Source: Chaenocephalus aceratus (lineage: Eukaryota; Chordata; Actinopteri; Perciformes; Channichthyidae). Taken from it: a stretch of 64,000 bases of DNA. The DNA lies in the NCBI GenBank assembly GCA_023974075.1, contig CM043796.1:21940927-22004926 (forward strand), read 5' to 3'. Numbering within the stretch: position 1 is the first letter of the stretch; each line of letters opens with the position of its first letter. Below the pieces are notes generated by a model. It was given only the letters and a program-made list of their open reading frames with translations. It had not been told where the DNA came from and did no database searches. The translations under genes and the position numbers were made by a program. Positions 63,215 to 64,000 of this stretch are shown here, piece after piece.

Positions 63215-63375
63215 GTCAGCATTACATAAGAAACTATAATGGACTTGGTGATCATAGGAGGAGACAGTTAAATGCCCTGCTTATTTATCTGATATTGTTC
63301 AATGTTAACATGTTATTTGCATGTAAACATGTTTTTGTTTTTATTAAACTAGTTTTTCATTGTGTTTCCTCACAG
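63215..63375 (+). other. prkab1 intron 4
   Basis: 161 bases ending in TTTCCTCACAG. No features. Confidence 0.85.
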
Positions 63376-63490
63376 CCTGTTGTAACCAGTCAGCTTGGGA
63401 CAGTGAACAACCTCATCCAGGTGAAGAAAACAGACTTTGAGGTGTTCGAAGCTCTAATGGTGGACTCGCAGAAATGCTCCGACATGTCAG
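63376..63490 (+). CDS. prkab1: prkab1 coding exon 4 (residues 137-174); gene continues past window
   Basis: PVVTSQLGTVNNLIQVKKTD, then FEVFEALMVDSQKCSDMS. Leu143, Thr145 and Asn147 correspond to human Leu146, Thr148 and Asn150 of the glycogen site. The exon ends in phase 1 at gtgagt (63491). The C-terminal alpha- and gamma-binding domain, about the last 95 residues in the family, must lie to the right of this window. In all, 174 complete codons of prkab1 are seen here. Confidence 0.94.
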
Positions 63491-64000
63491 GTGAGTGCTG
63501 AAAAAAACACGTTGAAATTATTAACTGGGTATTACAGAAAAAAGGATTCCATATTTGTTTATATGTATTCTTTCTAGATCTATTCTATCATTCAAGAATA
63601 TATTTTAAATGGTCATAGTGCTTATAGTTATGTTTATGATTTGTAGGCTGGAAAATCTATGCAGCATCGCAATAGTTATTTTAGAACAGCCTACCAGCCA
63701 CTATAAAAAAGGCCCTTTGATACAGTGGATCATGCCTTACTGTCACAAAGACTCTTTAATATCGATCTTTCGGATAGTTGGTTTGAGAACTATCTATCAG
63801 GCACACAGTGTGTGCGGGCAGAAGGTATAACTTCTACATCTTCATGTACCCAAGGGTGTGCCACAGGGATCGGTTTTAGGGCCATTGTTATTTATTATTC
63901 ATATAAAGAGTCTTAATAACATTATTTGAAATGCAAATTGTCATTTTTATGCTGATGGTATAGTAATTTACTGTTTTGTATCATCCCCAAATCATCCCCA
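63491..64000 (+). other. prkab1 intron 5, truncated by window end
   Basis: Intronic. Its right half is the LINE fragment listed at 63716. Confidence 0.8.
63716..64000 (+). mobile_element. LINE reverse-transcriptase fragment, frameshifted
   Basis: From 63716 the + strand reads FDTVDHALLSQRLFNIDLSD, then WFENYLSGTQCV. A shifted frame at 63855 reads GVPQGSVLGPLLF. Later, near 63950, HFYADGIVIY is an altered YADD box (YADG). These are consecutive RT motifs of an L2/CR1/Rex1-like LINE. Frameshift, stop codon and changed catalytic box make it dead. It runs off the window. Confidence 0.8.

Overview
The window is nuclear DNA of a teleost fish. The evidence is spliced vertebrate genes with GT-AG introns, and repeats typical of fish: hAT, Tc1/mariner and TTAA-type MITEs, L2-like LINE tails, a Ty3/Gypsy relic, a DIRS-like element and long (CA)n microsatellites. 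It is not bacterial, and I see no CRISPR array, operon or defence cassette. I cannot name the species.

Two protein-coding genes are supported, both on the + strand. The first is phf24 (PHD finger protein 24, also called GINIP or KIAA1045), complete from a TATA-bearing promoter near 4900 to a poly(A) signal at 40205. It has one noncoding exon and seven coding exons (17407-17814, 20204-20389, 29287-29365, 30412-30614, 31850-32016, 36774-36851, 38848-38944). Every splice phase is consistent and the product is 405 aa. The second is the 5' part of prkab1 (AMP-activated protein kinase beta-1): a noncoding first exon ending at 60165 next to an NRF-1-type promoter motif, then coding exons at 61956-62099, 62665-62834, 63121-63214 and 63376-63490. 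The rest of prkab1 lies beyond the window. Both proteins start with an N-myristoylation-type sequence (MG-x3-S).

Layout: 1-4900 is repeat-rich upstream DNA (LINE relic, hAT relic, MITE, internally deleted Tc1-like fold-back). 4900-40230 is phf24; its introns carry a hAT element with an 8-bp target duplication, several MITEs, a 135-bp CA tract, LINE remnants and an antisense Gypsy relic whose integrase lies upstream of its reverse transcriptase (Gmr1-type order). 40231-60040 is intergenic. It holds a DIRS-like tyrosine-recombinase retroelement with inverted terminal repeats and an internal complementary region (45136-50558), and a composite palindromic array of about 1-kb repeat units (51615-56826) whose left end is split by a hAT element with a perfect 8-bp duplication. 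60040-64000 is the start of prkab1.

I found no undescribed functional system. The most interesting structures are the DIRS-like element (RT core lost and replaced by a GC-rich minisatellite, recombinase HxxR box deleted), the Gmr1-like domain order, the nested palindromic array, and an internal segment shared by transposon-like repeats with different ends. Family names come from motif recognition by eye; no database search was possible.
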